16,294 bases of DNA from Thermoplasmata archaeon (GCA_021799315.1 JAJZAR010000023.1:1-16294), one strand, 5' to 3'. Shown: positions 1 through 9,100, counted from the first letter of the stretch. The notes: a model not told the origin generated them from the sequence alone. Numbers and translations are program-made.

Positions 1-43
1 TTCACAAAAACAAAATATAGATGAAAAGAAAGGAGAATATCTA

Positions 44-1114
44 TTGTATGGTATAGCTGGCACGGTTTTTCTTCTTCTTTATCTTCTTTTAATTTCCTAT
101 ATTTTTTCAATTCCTTTCATTGTCATTTCAGTAATATTTTATGGAGTGCTGTTGAATAAACACTTCTATAAGCGTAAAAATCTCACAGTTGCAATGATTA
201 TTTCACGAGTTGCAGTTCCCGCTGCCATAATATTTGTTCTGTGGATAGGAAATTTTGGTGGAACACTATATCTGGTTTACCCTAAATTTGGAAATGAAAT
301 CACCGTCGTGTTTCTTTCCTTATTTTTCCTTTCCATAGGCATAGGAGGGATTGTTTTTAGCAAAAATCCCATGATCCGTACCTATAATGCCTCATATAGC
401 ACCTTCTCCGGGGCCTTTTTCCCCACATTCTTTATACTGGTCATATTCATCATTTTTCAGTTCATTAAGCCTATCTACCCTCTTTCATTGATGTTTCTTT
501 TTGCTTTCTTCTCTCAATTCACATTTTCATTCTTTTATCTATCTATAGATTCCGATTCACTAGAGAAATCAAACAATGCAAGCAGAATGGTTTCAAGGAG
601 TTCAAGCGTTGCAATCTACGTTGGAATCCTTGGATTTCTTGCGGGTTTATACATTGAACTATATTCCTCATCTTTTGCTATTGCTACCCTCATAGCGCTC
701 GTTCTGTACAGCATGGGTGGTGCCGGGGTCCTGGTTTACGCAATCTATCAGGGAACATCAAAGAATTTCAAAACCAACTCCATGACGGTCTTTAAAAAAT
801 TTGAAAAGGAAGGGTCCGTTTCCATGTCCCATGATATTCAGAATATGGGGGAAGCTCTGGACTCTTTCGAGAATGAAGGAAAAAAGGAAGAATTGATAAT
901 TGTAGTTTCAAAATTCCTTGCTGATAGAGGTAAGAACGTAGATTATATTAAAAAAAGTCTTAAGGCTGTTATTGACTATAAGCTTCCCAACTCCATTATA
1001 ATCGGTGCATCTAAACCGGGGAGTTCTGTATACAAGTCAGAGATAGAGAAAAGGAAAATAATAACAAAAGTAGTGATTGAAAATATAAGTGTTGTTGGTG
1101 AAGTTAATGAATAA
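44..1114 (+). CDS. Polytopic membrane protein of a MoxR-DUF58 operon (possibly 5'-truncated)
   Basis: I do not recognise a named family. Roughly the first 235 residues are strongly hydrophobic and hold about eight predicted membrane helices; the last 120 or so are hydrophilic and probably cytoplasmic, ending in a basic, Lys-rich stretch. The start is uncertain. The only canonical in-frame start is TTG at 44, preceded by an AAAGGAGA ribosome-binding site (about 29-36) with good spacing, but the frame stays open to the left edge, so the gene may begin outside the window. The stop overlaps the following MoxR ATPase start by a few bases, so the two are almost certainly co-transcribed and translationally coupled. 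Inference: a membrane partner of the MoxR/DUF58 pair. No catalytic motif is visible. Confidence 0.72.
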   Translation: MYGIAGTVFLLLYLLLISYIFSIPFIVISVIFYGVLLNKHFYKRKNLTVAMIISRVAVPAAIIFVLWIGNFGGTLYLVYPKFGNEITVVFLSLFFLSIGIGGIVFSKNPMIRTYNASYSTFSGAFFPTFFILVIFIIFQFIKPIYPLSLMFLFAFFSQFTFSFFYLSIDSDSLEKSNNASRMVSRSSSVAIYVGILGFLAGLYIELYSSSFAIATLIALVLYSMGGAGVLVYAIYQGTSKNFKTNSMTVFKKFEKEGSVSMSHDIQNMGEALDSFENEGKKEELIIVVSKFLADRGKNVDYIKKSLKAVIDYKLPNSIIIGASKPGSSVYKSEIEKRKIITKVVIENISVVGEVNE

Positions 1115-2078
1115 TATGGAATGGGATGAAGAGTCAAAGAAAGTGCTAAAATTGCCAGGTGAAGTTATTGATGAGGTCTCAAAGTATTTTGTTGGGAACA
1201 GAGATATTCTGAAAAAAATTGTGGCATCTATTCTGGGTTCTGGACATGTGCTCCTGCAGGATAATCCGGGAATAGGTAAAACTTTTGTAGCCAAACTTAT
1301 GTCTTCAGTTCTTGGTCTACAATTCAGGCGGATACAGTTCACCCCTGATCTGCTACCCAGTGATATAACTGGAACAAAGGTATGGCGTATGGCCACCGGG
1401 GATTTTGAACTGATAAAGGGTCCAATATTCTGTAATTTCCTGCTGGCGGATGAAATAAACCGGGCACCTCCGAAAACACAGGCTGCCTTACTTGAGTCCA
1501 TGGAAGAAGTTCAGGTTACAGTGGAAGGGGAAACATTAAAACTAACAAAGCCATTCATTGTTTTGGCAACTCAGAATCCCATCGAATTTGAGGGGACATA
1601 CCCTCTGCCAGAAGCTCAGATGGACAGATTTATGATCAGGCTATCCTTTGGCTATCCAGAAGACGATCTTGAAATATTGAAAAGGAGGAAATCCTGGGGA
1701 ACAAACGATCCCAGCGAAAGAGCCAAAAAGATACTTGATCCGAAGTCGGTTATTGCTCTCCAAAAGCTTAGTGAGACCGTGGAAGTCAGTGATGAAGTGA
1801 CAAAGTATATCTCTGAATTTAGAAATATTCGTAAGGATCCAAGGGTAATGGCTGGTCCAAGTCCAAGGGGAATAATTTCCCTCATGAGACTTGCACAATC
1901 CATGGCGATCATAGAAGGGAGAAATTTTGTCATTCCCGACGATGTGAAAAGTATAGCTGTTGAATGCCTGGCTCATAGGATTGTGATCAAGCCAGAACAG
2001 GTTATGGACGAAGTAGACCCTGAGAGCATAGTCAAGGAATATATGGAAAAGATCGAAGTGCCCAAAGTGACGCAATGA
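1107..2078 (+). CDS. MoxR family AAA+ ATPase
   Basis: MoxR-type AAA+ ATPase of 323 residues, the usual length for the family. Visible motifs, numbered from the ATG at 1107: Walker A DNPGIGKT (about 52-59), Walker B with LLADEINR (about 112-119), sensor 1 ATQNP (about 154-158), the EAQMDRF arginine-finger segment (about 169-175), and a C-terminal lid domain starting near GPSPRG. MoxR proteins act as ATP-driven chaperones that insert cofactors or remodel complexes, usually with a von Willebrand A-domain protein encoded next door; here that is the DUF58 gene, which overlaps by ATGA (2075-2078). The frame also contains GTG/TTG codons from 1089, but ATG 1107 has a GGTG motif six bases upstream and is preferred; ATG 1116 is an alternative. 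The substrate is unknown. Confidence 0.94.
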   Translation: MNNMEWDEESKKVLKLPGEVIDEVSKYFVGNRDILKKIVASILGSGHVLLQDNPGIGKTFVAKLMSSVLGLQFRRIQFTPDLLPSDITGTKVWRMATGDFELIKGPIFCNFLLADEINRAPPKTQAALLESMEEVQVTVEGETLKLTKPFIVLATQNPIEFEGTYPLPEAQMDRFMIRLSFGYPEDDLEILKRRKSWGTNDPSERAKKILDPKSVIALQKLSETVEVSDEVTKYISEFRNIRKDPRVMAGPSPRGIISLMRLAQSMAIIEGRNFVIPDDVKSIAVECLAHRIVIKPEQVMDEVDPESIVKEYMEKIEVPKVTQ

Positions 2079-3376
2079 ACGCATCATGGAATAAGCAGAT
2101 CCTTTTGCTGGTCGTGATCTCTGTAGGTATTTCTATTACGGGAATTGTTTCAGGGCAGAAAGTTATTTTTTCTGCTCTGTTCGCGCCTGTTATATTTGTA
2201 GTATTTTTGTCCTATATGGAAAGAGACATAGAACTCTCAATTGCCTTTGATTTACCTTCATTTATGAAAGTTGGACAGGAAGTCACCCTGCTGGCAAGAA
2301 TAGATGTCAAAAAAGGATATGGGTTTGTAAACATGGAGTTGCCGACATACAAGGAAATGGAAATTCTCGAAGGCACAAATGTTCACATCCTTTTCAAAGG
2401 GCTGAACAGGAGAGAGGTCGAATTCCGATATACTGTTAAGGCAACAAGAAGGGGGATCTTTGATTGGACGGATGCAAATATTCAATACATGCCTGTTATT
2501 GGCATAAAAAGAAAAAAAGACATTACGTTCAAGGTAGGTCACAAACTTGAAGTCAATCCAGAGATCAGTTTTCTCAAGAAGAGCCAATTTGAGCTGAGAA
2601 GCAAAAGAAAGAGGCCACAGAATTCCATTGCCAGAAGTGGCCCTCCAACTCATGAGTTTGAGACCATAAGAGAATATCAACCGGGGGATCCTTTTAAATC
2701 CATAAACTGGAAGACCTCCGCAAGGAATCTGCACAGACAATCTCTTATGGTCAATGTTTATGAAAAAGAAGGCCTGAAGAATTTTATTTTCATCATAGAC
2801 ACGTCTCCATTCATGGCCAACGGAACTGCAGAGGAAAACCCTCTGGAATATTCAATCAGGTTAGTGATGTCTGGGGCAAAATATCTATTGTCAAAGAATT
2901 ACAATGTGGGATTCTGGCCATTAAGGAGCGGCCTGATGAAACGTTCTGAGTTTGTTATTCCCTCTTCCGGTATGGAAACATTCAATCAGATACATAAGAG
3001 TTTACTCATCATGGAGCATCGTAAGGTTGTGGACGTGTTCATGACCCTTGAGAGGAACCTTGCCAGGATCGCCATGGAAACCAGACCTATGATTATGATA
3101 TTTACGAGTCTCGAAAGAGGAAATATCAAGCGAATAAGGGATTTCACGAGTCAGTTATCCAGATACAGGATTTCTCCCATCATAGTTGATATAAGGGCTG
3201 AAGGAATAATGGCTAAAAATATAGACCCACGTTTGAGCAAGGCTTACTCCTACAAAAATCTCTCAGATAACAAAAGCATTGTATCTCTATCAGGAACAAA
3301 GGTTATAAAATGGGATCCTGTGAATCAGTCCATGGGTGGAGTTGCATACCTTCTTGCAATGGAGGGCGGATGGTAG
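2075..3376 (+). CDS. DUF58 domain protein with von Willebrand A-like fold
   Basis: DUF58 family protein of 433 residues. Two N-terminal membrane helices (about 9-27 and 30-47) are followed by a beta-rich region with the basic run KRKR near residue 177, then the family hallmark REYQPGDPFKSINWKTSARN (199-218), then a von Willebrand A-like domain beginning FIFIIDTSPF (about 237-246). The metal-site pattern DxSxS is only partly kept: Asp242 and Ser244 are present, but Phe stands in the position of the second Ser. DUF58 proteins accompany MoxR ATPases and are thought to be their adaptor or effector; the upstream MoxR gene overlaps by four bases. The start at 2075 is fixed by that ATGA overlap, and the 3' end overlaps the next gene by seven bases. 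Confidence 0.92.
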   Translation: MNASWNKQILLLVVISVGISITGIVSGQKVIFSALFAPVIFVVFLSYMERDIELSIAFDLPSFMKVGQEVTLLARIDVKKGYGFVNMELPTYKEMEILEGTNVHILFKGLNRREVEFRYTVKATRRGIFDWTDANIQYMPVIGIKRKKDITFKVGHKLEVNPEISFLKKSQFELRSKRKRPQNSIARSGPPTHEFETIREYQPGDPFKSINWKTSARNLHRQSLMVNVYEKEGLKNFIFIIDTSPFMANGTAEENPLEYSIRLVMSGAKYLLSKNYNVGFWPLRSGLMKRSEFVIPSSGMETFNQIHKSLLIMEHRKVVDVFMTLERNLARIAMETRPMIMIFTSLERGNIKRIRDFTSQLSRYRISPIIVDIRAEGIMAKNIDPRLSKAYSYKNLSDNKSIVSLSGTKVIKWDPVNQSMGGVAYLLAMEGGW

Positions 3377-3972
3377 TAAAACATCACTGGGTAATTCTCC
3401 TCGCAGTAATCCTTACTGCGTTCTACGTATTTCTTTTCTTTTTGGGCATAAAAGGTTTAGTTGGGGAAATCATGATGGGAATGTTTCTTCTTTCCATGTT
3501 GATGGCATTCATATCTCTCAATGCAGTGAGGAAGGAGGGTGCGGATAAGATTTCTCCATGGAAATTCCTCTCTCTTATCGTTTTAATAATTGCCATCCTT
3601 TTTTCTTCTGGAATCATATACTCTCATTTCCCAACACTTGCTGCCCTTTCGTCGGCTGGTTCCTATTCATCTTCTTTTGTCTTACCTCTGATCGTTATGG
3701 TCACAATCATTTTCATGGCATTGGAATCAACGGGATTGATGGGCAAATCTCTTATTCCCAATGGATACGACGCCTTCGAAGTGGAGGATGCGATTTACAG
3801 TTTTAATAGAAGTGTAATTTTTATAGGTCTTCTTTCCACAGGTATCAGCATGGCATTTATTCTTCTCGTTGTTACCATTCCATCCTTTGATATCGGCCTA
3901 ATTCCTGCAATAGTTGTCTTTGTTAGTGTATATTTCCTTGTTATATACTGGATCTTAAAAAGAGAGTCATGA
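3370..3972 (+). CDS. Six-helix membrane protein, last gene of the MoxR-DUF58 operon
   Basis: A 200-residue hydrophobic protein with about six predicted membrane helices (around residues 7-25, 31-50, 65-85, 101-120, 148-168 and 175-195) and no recognised domain. I chose ATG 3370, which overlaps the DUF58 stop by seven bases and has a GGAGGG ribosome-binding site at 3361-3366. A longer reading from ATG 3310 would add 20 Cys/Ser-rich residues that are only the DUF58 gene read in another frame. A loop between helices 4 and 5 carries an acidic stretch (DAFEVEDA). By position it is part of the envelope-directed MoxR/DUF58 module, equivalent to the extra membrane proteins often found in such operons. 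Its function is unknown. Confidence 0.82.
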   Translation: MVVKHHWVILLAVILTAFYVFLFFLGIKGLVGEIMMGMFLLSMLMAFISLNAVRKEGADKISPWKFLSLIVLIIAILFSSGIIYSHFPTLAALSSAGSYSSSFVLPLIVMVTIIFMALESTGLMGKSLIPNGYDAFEVEDAIYSFNRSVIFIGLLSTGISMAFILLVVTIPSFDIGLIPAIVVFVSVYFLVIYWILKRES

Positions 3973-4014
3973 GCTTGAGGATATAAAGAAAGCTACTTTG
4001 TGCAGTGTTAGAAA

Positions 4015-4025
4015 TCTATAAATAA
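4015..4025 (+). promoter_or_regulatory. TATA box for the small ORF at 4056
   Basis: The sequence TCTATAAATAA lies in the gap after the MoxR-DUF58 operon, about 35 bases before ATG 4056. An archaeal start site would be expected near 4045, giving a leader of about ten bases without a clear Shine-Dalgarno motif. A transcription start has not been shown. Confidence 0.5.
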
Positions 4026-4055
4026 ATCTATGAGCATGGCTATTTTGGGTTTAAC

Positions 4056-4211
4056 ATGCAGGAATTGATATGCAATATAGAATTTCTTAAGGAAGGCGAC
4101 GAATATATGGCAAAACTACGAACAGAAATAGGCGGACTTATGGAATATTCCGGTCTGTCTTTTGAAGAGGTATTGAATCAAGTCATAATCGAACTTGAGG
4201 AGGAGTTTTAG
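4056..4211 (+). CDS. Small HicB-like (UPF0150-type) protein
   Basis: A 51-residue acidic ORF with a TATA box upstream. Its layout, an EFLKEGDEYMAK strand pair, then a GGLMEYSGLSFEEVL turn and helix, then an acidic C-terminal helix ending ELEEEF, resembles the short HicB/UPF0150 fold, in which a strand segment F(x)KEGDxYxA precedes a helix xFEEALxx. HicB proteins are antitoxins to the HicA mRNA interferase. No HicA-like ORF is visible on either side, and no DNA-binding tail is attached, so this could be a solitary HicB-fold protein with another role. The family assignment rests on pattern resemblance only; that the ORF is coding is somewhat more secure than its identity. Confidence 0.55.
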   Translation: MQELICNIEFLKEGDEYMAKLRTEIGGLMEYSGLSFEEVLNQVIIELEEEF

Positions 4212-4290
4212 ATTTAATATTATCTATTTGCCTAAATTTTAAATGTTATGAACCAAAAATTCTAAAAGCAACCTCTTATTAAGTTGTAAG

Positions 4291-5274
4291 ATGAAGTATA
4301 TACCCATTATTTTCATGATCTTTATTCTCTTGGGAACATCAGGATATGTTCACGATGTTCCTGCAAATCTTAGAGGAGATATACTATTCAACAAAGAACC
4401 AGATATGAATATTGAAATTTCGCACAAGAATGTAAGCGTAGATTTCTCGCCAGCTTTTTATTTTCAAAATTCTCAATCCGGTTCATGGAAATACGGACTG
4501 ACTTCATGGCACAAGGAAAATCACCATGTGTATGGTCTTCCACTGAGCCTTACGATCAAGAAGGAGAAGATAGGTCAGCTTGACTTCAAATATACGTATA
4601 TAGAAGCGTATAAATTAATGACGGATGAAAGCAACCATTCAACCGGGGTAACTCCTCGGATTGTAAACTATCTTTTTATAAATATGACCGTGGTTATAGC
4701 TAAAATGTCAGGCGGAGCCCCAGCAATTTCAAAGGGCGTGCCATACAATTTTACCAATAGAAGTTTTCTTTCCGTGAATTTTTACATACAAACTCACACA
4801 TTAAAGAATTGCTCGTATAACCTCTCTGTTCCAGTCACTTTCAATTCTCCATATACTTTTCCAGTGTTAAATTTTACAACGAAGGATAAAGGAAATCCTA
4901 CAGTTCCTCAATACTGTGGTTTCACAATGAATATAAACAATGGTTATCCCCTTGCCTTTCTTTATAACAGAACATTCGAAGAGAACGGAACGGTCCATTC
5001 TCTGGACGTTACCGCAGGGCATCACGAGAATCAAGTCGTAAGGTCCTTGTTATTCATATTTCATACGTCAGGAAAATATTCTAACATAACCTATGATCCT
5101 TACCTTGCCCTTCCAGTCAAAAATATATCGAGTAATTTCATCGTATGCTACTGGAAGACAGAGATTATCCATTCAATTCTCACGAATTCAACGTACCTGA
5201 CAATGGGAGCTATTACGGCTCTTCTGATGATTGGTGGCACCTATTTTTACAGAAAAAGAAGTTATCGCCACTAA
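4291..5274 (+). CDS. Membrane-anchored, sequon-rich extracytoplasmic protein
   Basis: A 327-residue secreted or surface protein of no recognised family. It has a signal-peptide-like N-terminus (MKYIPIIFMIFILLGTSGYV), a long polar domain rich in Thr, Ser, Asn and Tyr, and a single C-terminal membrane helix (about 300-318) followed by the basic anchor YRKRSYRH, so the bulk should face outside. The polar domain holds 13 Asn-X-Ser/Thr sequons (for example NVS, NMT, NRS, NCS, NGT, NST), which suggests heavy N-glycosylation, as is known for Thermoplasma membrane glycoproteins. Three Cys residues lie in the exterior part. The start is ATG 4291. A weak TATA-like CTAAAAG about 27 bases upstream would fit leaderless transcription. 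Its 3' end overlaps the opposing regulator gene by four bases. Function unknown. Confidence 0.8.
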   Translation: MKYIPIIFMIFILLGTSGYVHDVPANLRGDILFNKEPDMNIEISHKNVSVDFSPAFYFQNSQSGSWKYGLTSWHKENHHVYGLPLSLTIKKEKIGQLDFKYTYIEAYKLMTDESNHSTGVTPRIVNYLFINMTVVIAKMSGGAPAISKGVPYNFTNRSFLSVNFYIQTHTLKNCSYNLSVPVTFNSPYTFPVLNFTTKDKGNPTVPQYCGFTMNINNGYPLAFLYNRTFEENGTVHSLDVTAGHHENQVVRSLLFIFHTSGKYSNITYDPYLALPVKNISSNFIVCYWKTEIIHSILTNSTYLTMGAITALLMIGGTYFYRKRSYRH

Positions 5275-5777
5275 TCATCATTTTTTTCTTCCAGAAGGTC
5301 TATGAGGCTATCTGCCAATTCATCAACAAACAGTGTTTTTGACCGTTTTAAATAATTCTTTACAAACTCTGGATCCCTTATGGAAATGATATCCTCATCC
5401 CAGAGAATAACATTATCTCCATGTAATTGAGAAAGGGATGAATGCAAAGCATCCTTATCTGGAAATGCTGTATGAAGACCATCCATACTCACAGCCTTTC
5501 TTCTCAGGATAAATAGAAGAAGTTTTCTATTGTTCCTGTTCCTTATGTGATAACTCAATTTCTTTGCATCTGACTCTGCTGATGCCCGGACGAAATATCG
5601 CTTATACCTTCCATCTTTGCGAAAGATAATCTGGTCATCGTGTTCAAGTTTGTATAGATGGTATTCCAGTTGTCCTATGGAGTACCCTGTTTTACGTTGT
5701 ATCCCTCTGAAATGTAGTCCCGGTTCCAGACGTATAAGCTCAAGCAATTTTCCCCTAGGTTCTTGATTCGAACTCAA
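5271..5777 (-). CDS. Two-winged-helix transcriptional regulator (COG3398-like)
   Basis: A 168-residue predicted DNA-binding protein. The first winged helix (about residues 9-65) has the typical archaeal pattern GLHFRGIQRKTGYSIGQLEY followed by a wing with KDGRYKRYF. A second, more divergent winged helix spans about 82-133, and a helical tail (about 136-164) may serve dimerisation. The double-winged-helix layout matches the archaeal group of predicted regulators COG3398. Its ATG lies inside an ATGA overlap (5774-5777) with the upstream small membrane protein, so the two are translationally coupled. No ligand domain is present, so sensing may come from the membrane partner. The 3' end overlaps the convergent surface-protein gene by four bases. 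Confidence 0.87.
   Translation of the reverse strand: MSSNQEPRGKLLELIRLEPGLHFRGIQRKTGYSIGQLEYHLYKLEHDDQIIFRKDGRYKRYFVRASAESDAKKLSYHIRNRNNRKLLLFILRRKAVSMDGLHTAFPDKDALHSSLSQLHGDNVILWDEDIISIRDPEFVKNYLKRSKTLFVDELADSLIDLLEEKNDD
5281..5287 (+). terminator. T-run terminator after the surface-protein gene
   Basis: Seven consecutive T residues begin six bases after the stop of the plus-strand gene ending at 5274. Archaeal RNA polymerase terminates at such T tracts without needing a hairpin. The tract lies within the 3' coding end of the opposing regulator, where it encodes Lys/Glu-rich residues, so the signal is shared space. Confidence 0.45.
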
Positions 5778-6064
5778 TTTCTTTTCACCCTCACCATTCC
5801 AACATAGAAGATTAGCATTACGGTCAGCATCTGAAGTGATGTTGATAATTCTGAATATGACTGAAGAAAGGATAATCCCAGAAATCCAATTGTTAGAAAT
5901 ACGCTTTCTGCCACAAAGATACCATTTGTTACGAAGAGGAATCTTGACAGTTTTGCTCTGACTCTTCGAACTCTGAAAGTCAAGGCCAGGAGAAATGAAC
6001 TTATTATTATATCTATTCCAAGAAATATCAGTGTACTTCCAGTCAAGTCAGAGGAAAGACTCAT
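5774..6064 (-). CDS. Small three-helix membrane protein coupled to a regulator
   Basis: A 96-residue membrane protein with three predicted helices (around 10-30, 42-64 and 75-92). A strongly basic loop after helix 1 (RVRRVRAKLSR) and a basic C-terminus (VRVKRN) both point to the cytoplasm by the positive-inside rule. There is no known domain. It precedes the two-winged-helix regulator with a four-base ATGA overlap, a layout suggesting a membrane sensor or anchor and its regulator as separate proteins. It lies 38 bases after the Lhr helicase stop, so it could be co-transcribed with it or use its own promoter (a CTTAATCATAAGG stretch about 25 bases upstream of the ATG). Confidence 0.78.
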   Translation of the reverse strand: MSLSSDLTGSTLIFLGIDIIISSFLLALTFRVRRVRAKLSRFLFVTNGIFVAESVFLTIGFLGLSFLQSYSELSTSLQMLTVMLIFYVGMVRVKRN

Positions 6065-6067
6065 AGG

Positions 6068-6082
6068 GGATAAATTAAATCC
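6068..6082. promoter_or_regulatory. Imperfect palindrome before the membrane protein/regulator pair
   Basis: GGATAAATTAAATCC has GGAT and ATCC arms around an AT-rich core and sits four bases upstream of the start codon at 6064, between a possible TATA element and the gene. This is where a self-regulating archaeal repressor would bind. The arms are only four bases, so chance is possible. Confidence 0.25.
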
Positions 6083-6102
6083 TTATGATTAAGTTTTTCA
6101 TT

Positions 6103-9100
6103 CTATTGAGTTCTGACCGAGTACCCACAGGCAGATAAAGCCCTTATAAATTCCGTCCTCAATTTTAGCTCACTCTCCATGAATTCCATGCTCAATTCAT
6201 TCCTATTTCTTCTGCTTGAGGCAAAGGTTCGGATTTCTCCGTCTATCACATATACGAAATTTCTTGTTCCACCGGTGACCGACTTTATGTGGCTCTTAAA
6301 TATCTGATATACAAGGTCTCTAGGACTCAGGACTATTCCGCCATGTCCCTTTTTACTCTGTTTCTTCTCTTTTTTGATATAGAAGACTCGCATGGAGTCT
6401 GCAGTTAATCCAATTTCACACATGCCATTTTTAATAAGATTCTTCATTATGTGGGAATATTCTTTAATTGAATCAGTTCCAGTGAGGGAGGTGTAGAGTT
6501 GTTCATCAATAAAACCCACGGTGTTGAGAAGTTTCTCAATAATGAACTGTGCCCCCTCTTCTTTTGAGAATTTTTCAATAACAAACCTGTATTTAGAACT
6601 CGAATCCTTGCATATGACCGCACCGTTCCATAGGGCTTTAAGAGCTGCTGCATTTCTATCATAACTACCTCTCGCATTCTTCATGATCTCATCTTCAGAT
6701 TTGGGGAAGTCCATGATCGATTTCAGTATATCCATATGCGTTTTATCAAGTTCCATGCTTCTGAGGGTTCTATAGATTGATATGGTCTCCATGGTCCCTC
6801 TGGACGAAATGTTGAAGGGGCCACTGAAGTTGAACAGCAGATCTGATTGAAAATAGCTGTCCAGATCGTTTGCTTTTATACCCATAACATGGGCCTCAGA
6901 AACATCTCGAATTCCCAACCTTGCTTCAGTGATGGATTCCATGGTGCTTTTTCTTCCTCCCATAGATTGTTCGTATGTATTCATGGCGCGCGAGAAAAGT
7001 TCACCTTCAAACATTACATGGACATTTTCTCTACCCAGCACAGCGGCATTTTCTGTTACTCTGTATTTGAATTTCTTCAGTATCTCCCTGTAATTGTCTT
7101 TCAAACCAGTTATGGTAACAATCTGATTGTTTGAGACCGCCATATCTTCCAGGTATCTGAAAAGGTTCTCAATATTTTCATCTGATTCGCTGGAAATTTC
7201 ATCAATCCAGATAACACCGGATCGGCTCTGCATGGATAGAAGGGCAGTGAGATCGCCATGATAGAAGAATGTATGATCCAGTCCACTGTTCATTGAAACA
7301 AGTCGTCCAGTGATAGCCGAGACCGGGTCATTTATTGGCAATATAATTGATCCTGCTTCACCATTCAGAAGAGTACCATGATATACGCCTCTCTTGCCTA
7401 TGTTTGTTTCTATGCCCGCAAGATCTCCAGATTGTATATGGAACCAGAAAGCATTCATTATTTCATGCTGTGATAGCGGGCCGCAATATTTCAGGAGAAT
7501 CTTCATAGCCTCGTTCCTGGTCAGCGTTGTTTTGTCCCATAATTTTGATATGACACCATCAATTTCCACAGCCAGAACTCTGTGTTCGAGAGACTTCTCG
7601 TACTCTCTCACAATTCTCATATCAAGATTCAACTCTCTTGAAAGGGCCTCCATGGTAACACCTCCAAAGGAGAGGAAGTCCATGATCTTCTGTTCATTCT
7701 CTTCAAGGGGAGATTCCCTCAATTTCTGCAATGCCATGGCCATCTCCCTTACCATTACTGTCTTTCTGTGCTTAAAAAATCTACCACGGACCACGTTTAC
7801 AGTGGGCATCATATCTGGGGTGTAATGTTCTATTCTTGCAGCTACAGAATTCTGGTCTGTGTAAAATCCAAGAGTTTCAAAATATTCATCTATATTTGAA
7901 AACTTCCTCGTATATCTTGTCATTCTGAGTTTGTATGGGTCGCGGGAAACCATCCCCAGAATGCGTTCAAGATCTCCGTTGATCATATATTGCCTGGCAA
8001 AAACTGGCGTTATATAATCTTCAATAATCTTTCCTGTGGGTTTCATGGATTCCAGAGTTGTAGATAATATCTCTCTATCCATGGGATATCTGACCGATAT
8101 CTCATCAAAGGTCATTGGGCCAAGGGAATTAAGAACCTGAAAGAGAAGGTCTTCCACAGAATAAGTGCTTTCAGGTATTTCTGCAACTTTAATATAGGAT
8201 ACAGTATCTCTCTTTGTTGATCTTCTCACAAGAAATCTGGTTTCCAGAGCCGTGAGATTACTCTTCACATCCTGTTCATTCATTCCGGTTTCCTTTTCTA
8301 TCTCATTTGCGGTCAGGTTTCTGCAAGCGTTCAGCACAGTTTGTTCACTTTCATTAATCGGATCCTTTCTGGCAAAAAGAGCTTTGAATGTTCCATATCT
8401 CTCAGGATTGATCCAGAAAATGCCCCTAACGCTTACACTCCACAATTTTCCAGTTTGAATTGCAGTTTTTATCTCGTCCTTAATATCGTTTTGAGCATAG
8501 GGAAAGGGAGAATTCATTCTTGTCCTATACAGATCCGTCATGGGGAAATGGTCGCTGTTCTCAAGCAGGGAATCAAGGTCTGTTACTGGGGGAACCTTGG
8601 ACACATAGTATCTCTCCACTACCTTTGGATCCTTGATTTTGAAGTCCATATAATCTGTACCGTATACTCTGTCCACTATACGGCTCTGCAGCTCTTTCAA
8701 TAATTTTGCCCTCTCCTCCATCAGAACAACATCCGAGACCCCTGCAAGAATGAGGGAGAGAGAAAATGGGCTGGGTTCATTGGAATAGTCCCGTGCCGCG
8801 TAGGATCCTGTTGATATCACATCTTTTACATAGTTCAGTGCAGCTGGGACATCCATCATATCATCCATGATTTCCCTGAACGTTTCTGTCACCACTGGAA
8901 AATCAGGTATATTCTCTATGGCTCTGAGCACCTTATCGCTTCTCAACTGCTGCATAACTATGGGTACCTCGTGGCCCTTATACCTTCTTAGCACCATGAG
9001 CGATCGTGTAGCGCACTGCCTGAATCTTTCCTTGAATACAGTGGTATTCGCTATGGACCTCCTCACATAATCTACAAAATTTTGAGGGGTTATAAGTTTT

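Noticed and set aside
1037..1501. 154-codon minus-strand frame over the start of the MoxR gene
   Set aside because: It is the shadow of the MoxR coding sequence, which has full AAA+ motifs; the antisense frame has a Cys/Ser/Arg-rich composition and no homology pattern.
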